A stretch of 64,000 nt of DNA, from positions 4,402,001 through 4,466,000 of the forward strand of contig NZ_AP024643.1 in NCBI RefSeq assembly GCF_019977195.1, given 5' to 3'. Below the pieces are notes generated by a model that searched no databases, was not told the DNA's origin, and worked only from the letters and a program-made list of their open reading frames with translations. This DNA comes from Arthrobacter sp. StoSoilA2. Its GTDB lineage: Bacteria > Actinomycetota > Actinomycetes > Actinomycetales > Micrococcaceae. Shown one piece after another: positions 62,138 to 64,000 of the stretch. Position numbers and translations under genes: made by a program. Each line of letters opens with the position of its first letter. Within the stretch, counting starts at the first letter, position 1.

Positions 62138-63666
62138 GCTGTCATTGCTCCTGGTGTGGCGATGGCGCGGCGGGTGGCCAGCTCCATGATTTGTTCCTGG
62201 GTGGCTTCAGCGTTGCTGAGGAAGCCTGTGATCCGGCCTTCGGCCATAACGGCGATCCGGTGGGACATGCGCAGGATCTCGGGAAGCTCCGAGGAGATCA
62301 TGATGATCGATTTCCCACCGGCGGCCAGTTCGTTAAGGAGCCTGTAAATTTCCTCCTTGGCACCAACGTCGATTCCACGCGTGGGTTCATCAAAAATGAG
62401 AATGTCGCAGTCCTTGACCAGCCACTTGGCGATCACGATCTTTTGCTGGTTGCCGCCGGAGAGATTGCGCGCCAGCTGGTTGATGGATGGCGTTTTGATC
62501 CGTAGCTTCCTGCTGTATTCCTCAGCGGTCCTGCGCAACGCCGAATCCTTGATGAAACCACCCGGCGCGTTCGCCGCGAGTGAGGAGAGCATGATGTTTT
62601 CCTTCACGTCCCGCTCAAGCATGAGGCCAAGATGCTTTCGGTCCTCGGACAGGTAGCCGATGCCCAGCTTCGCGGCAGCGGCAGGGTTCGGGATGGCCGC
62701 ATCAACACCGCGTACCTGTAGCCGGGTGAACGTGGCACGATCGGCGCCCACCAGGGCCCGTGCCACCTCCGTCCGACCTGCGCCCATGAGCCCGGCGAAG
62801 CCAAGGATTTCGCCGCGTCGCAGTTCGAATCCGACATCCCGCAGCAAGGCTCGCGTCGATAACCCCTCAACCGAAAGCACGACGTCGTTACGCACCTCGG
62901 CGGGGACCGCCGTCGGGCGCTGTTCTCCCGAAATCCGACGCCCCACCATCAGGGAGATGACTTCCTTCATGGTGGTTTCCGCTGTATTGACGGTGTCCAC
63001 GTACTCGCCATCGCGGATGACGGTGATGCGCTGTGAGATCTGCTTGAGTTCGTCCATCCTGTGGGAGATGTAGATGACGCCTGTGGTGGGAGAGATGAAT
63101 CCACGGATGATCTGGTGCAGGGCGGCCACCTCGGCGTCATTCAGTGCTGCCGTTGGTTCGTCCATGATGATCACTTTGGAATCGTGGCTCAGTGCTTTCG
63201 CGATCTCCACCATCTGCTGCTTGGCGACCGTCAGCTGCCCCACTTTCTGACGGGGATTCAACTGCAGCCCGATCCTGTCCAGCAGTTCCCGGGCCTGATG
63301 GTTGAGGGCCCGTTCGTTCAGCACTCCGAAGCGCCGGGGTTCGCGGCCGATGAAGATGTTCTGGGCCACGGTGAGGTCCGGCATCAGGTTGAATTCCTGG
63401 TGGATGATGCTGATGCCCAGTTCCTGCGCGTGCTTGGGACTGTTGGGGACAAAGGCCGTTCCGTTCAGCTCGAAGGCGCCGCTGTCCGGTGTGTAGATGC
63501 CGGATAGAAGCTTCATCAGCGTGGACTTTCCGGCGCCGTTCTCACCCACGAGCGCAAGGACTTCACCATGGCGAAGCTCCAGCCCCATGTTGTTCAGGGC
63601 CCGGACTCCGGGGAAACTCTTGCTGACTCCATGAAGGGAGAGCAGCGGTGGTGCTTGCTGGGTCAT
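62134..63666 (-). CDS. Sugar ABC transporter ATPase (RbsA-like, double domain)
   Basis: 510 aa with two ATPase domains. The first has GENGAGKSTLMKLL, QLTVAKQQMVEIAKAL and IIMDEPTAAL; the second keeps LSGGNQQKIVIAKWL and ILIFDEPTRGIDVGAKEEIY but a degenerate Walker A (GLMGAGRTEV), normal for RbsA-type proteins. It energises the importer. Confidence 0.94.
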   Translation of the reverse strand: MTQQAPPLLSLHGVSKSFPGVRALNNMGLELRHGEVLALVGENGAGKSTLMKLLSGIYTPDSGAFELNGTAFVPNSPKHAQELGISIIHQEFNLMPDLTVAQNIFIGREPRRFGVLNERALNHQARELLDRIGLQLNPRQKVGQLTVAKQQMVEIAKALSHDSKVIIMDEPTAALNDAEVAALHQIIRGFISPTTGVIYISHRMDELKQISQRITVIRDGEYVDTVNTAETTMKEVISLMVGRRISGEQRPTAVPAEVRNDVVLSVEGLSTRALLRDVGFELRRGEILGFAGLMGAGRTEVARALVGADRATFTRLQVRGVDAAIPNPAAAAKLGIGYLSEDRKHLGLMLERDVKENIMLSSLAANAPGGFIKDSALRRTAEEYSRKLRIKTPSINQLARNLSGGNQQKIVIAKWLVKDCDILIFDEPTRGIDVGAKEEIYRLLNELAAGGKSIIMISSELPEILRMSHRIAVMAEGRITGFLSNAEATQEQIMELATRRAIATPGAMTA

Positions 63667-63708
63667 GCGATCACTTCCTTGTGAGCGTGCACGTGCTGTC
63701 GCGGTACG

Positions 63709-64000
63709 TTATCGGGCCCAGACGGGGCCGTCGGGGAAGGCGTATTCCGTCAGTGTTTCACGCACCATTTCGTTGCCCGCGCCAGGAGCCGACGGCGGCC
63801 AGTAGACGCCGCTTCGGACGTCCACGGGTGTGATGAAGTGCTGGTGCAGATGGTCCACGAACTCGATCATCCTGCCTTCTTTGGTACCAGAGACTGCAAC
63901 GAAGTCGAACATGGACAGGTGCTGAACGGCCTCGCACAGCCCCACGCCGCCGGCATGCGGACACACCCGGATCCCGAACTTGGCCGCGAGCAGCAGGATG
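63709..64000 (-). CDS. L-fuconate dehydratase (enolase superfamily), C-terminal part
   Basis: The last 97 residues are present; the gene runs off the right edge. ILLLAAKFGIRVCPHAGGVG, FVAVSGTKEGRMIEFVDHLH and FITPVDVRSGVYWPPSAPG are typical of fuconate dehydratases. It would make 2-keto-3-deoxy-L-fuconate. First visible gene of the operon and 42 bp before the ATPase gene. Confidence 0.85.
   Translation of the reverse strand, partial: ILLLAAKFGIRVCPHAGGVGLCEAVQHLSMFDFVAVSGTKEGRMIEFVDHLHQHFITPVDVRSGVYWPPSAPGAGNEMVRETLTEYAFPDGPVWAR

Overview
The window is high-GC actinobacterial chromosome of the Arthrobacter/Paenarthrobacter type (Micrococcales). The support is the rRNA sequence, a 16S-23S spacer without tRNA genes, frequent GTG starts and 4-nt stop/start overlaps, C-minus ribosomal protein paralogues, DUF6318 and DUF3817 genes, and a DtxR-like iron box. 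The assignment is by recognition, not by a database search.

Layout. 1-5.7 kb (minus strand): an NHLRC2-like thioredoxin/NHL protein coupled to a CopD-CtaG membrane protein, then HU and a GNAT acetyltransferase. 5.7-19.2 kb: two nearly identical rRNA operons in direct tandem (both minus, 16S-23S-5S), separated only by an ECF sigma factor with a SnoaL tail and a divergent NTF2-like gene. 19.3-20.3 kb: rpmB-rpmG-rpsN. 20.7-23.4 kb (plus): a flavin-based membrane electron-transfer module (ferric-reductase-like protein, FMN-binding protein, ApbE). 23.5-26 kb: two SGNH hydrolase paralogues flanking MarR and YciI genes. 26.2-31.5 kb (minus): a complete ferric-siderophore ABC importer with a siderophore-interacting reductase, behind a DtxR-like operator.

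32.4-38.5 kb (minus): a JetA-JetB-JetC (MksBEF-like, Wadjet) condensin operon with no JetD nuclease gene at either end. 38.8-50.3 kb: mixed housekeeping and accessory genes (acyl-CoA dehydrogenase, YchJ, flavin reductase, aldo/keto reductase, sulfite-oxidase-like enzyme, S4 protein, secreted DUF6318/PKD pair, DUF3817, 2H phosphoesterase-like and GIY-YIG-like proteins). 50.7-55.5 kb (plus): an asparagine operon (FadR-type regulator, asparaginase, aspartate ammonia-lyase, permease) that would import asparagine and convert it to fumarate and ammonia. 55.7-64 kb: a FadR-type regulator facing a long minus-strand L-fucose operon: fuconate dehydratase (cut by the window edge), RbsABC-type importer, GH29 fucosidase, mutarotase, fucose dehydrogenase-like and fuconolactonase-like enzymes. 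Together these outline release, uptake and non-phosphorylative oxidation of L-fucose.

Intergenic DNA carries several repeat families: a 32-bp tandem repeat followed by a fixed 19-bp motif at two loci, two related palindromes with GCAGCAG arms, a 26-bp-arm palindrome filling a convergent gap, and a 16-bp tandem repeat in the fucose operon. The best candidates for unusual biology are the JetD-less Wadjet-like operon, the 32-bp repeat family, the flavinylated electron-transfer module, and the tandem rRNA operons with different promoters.
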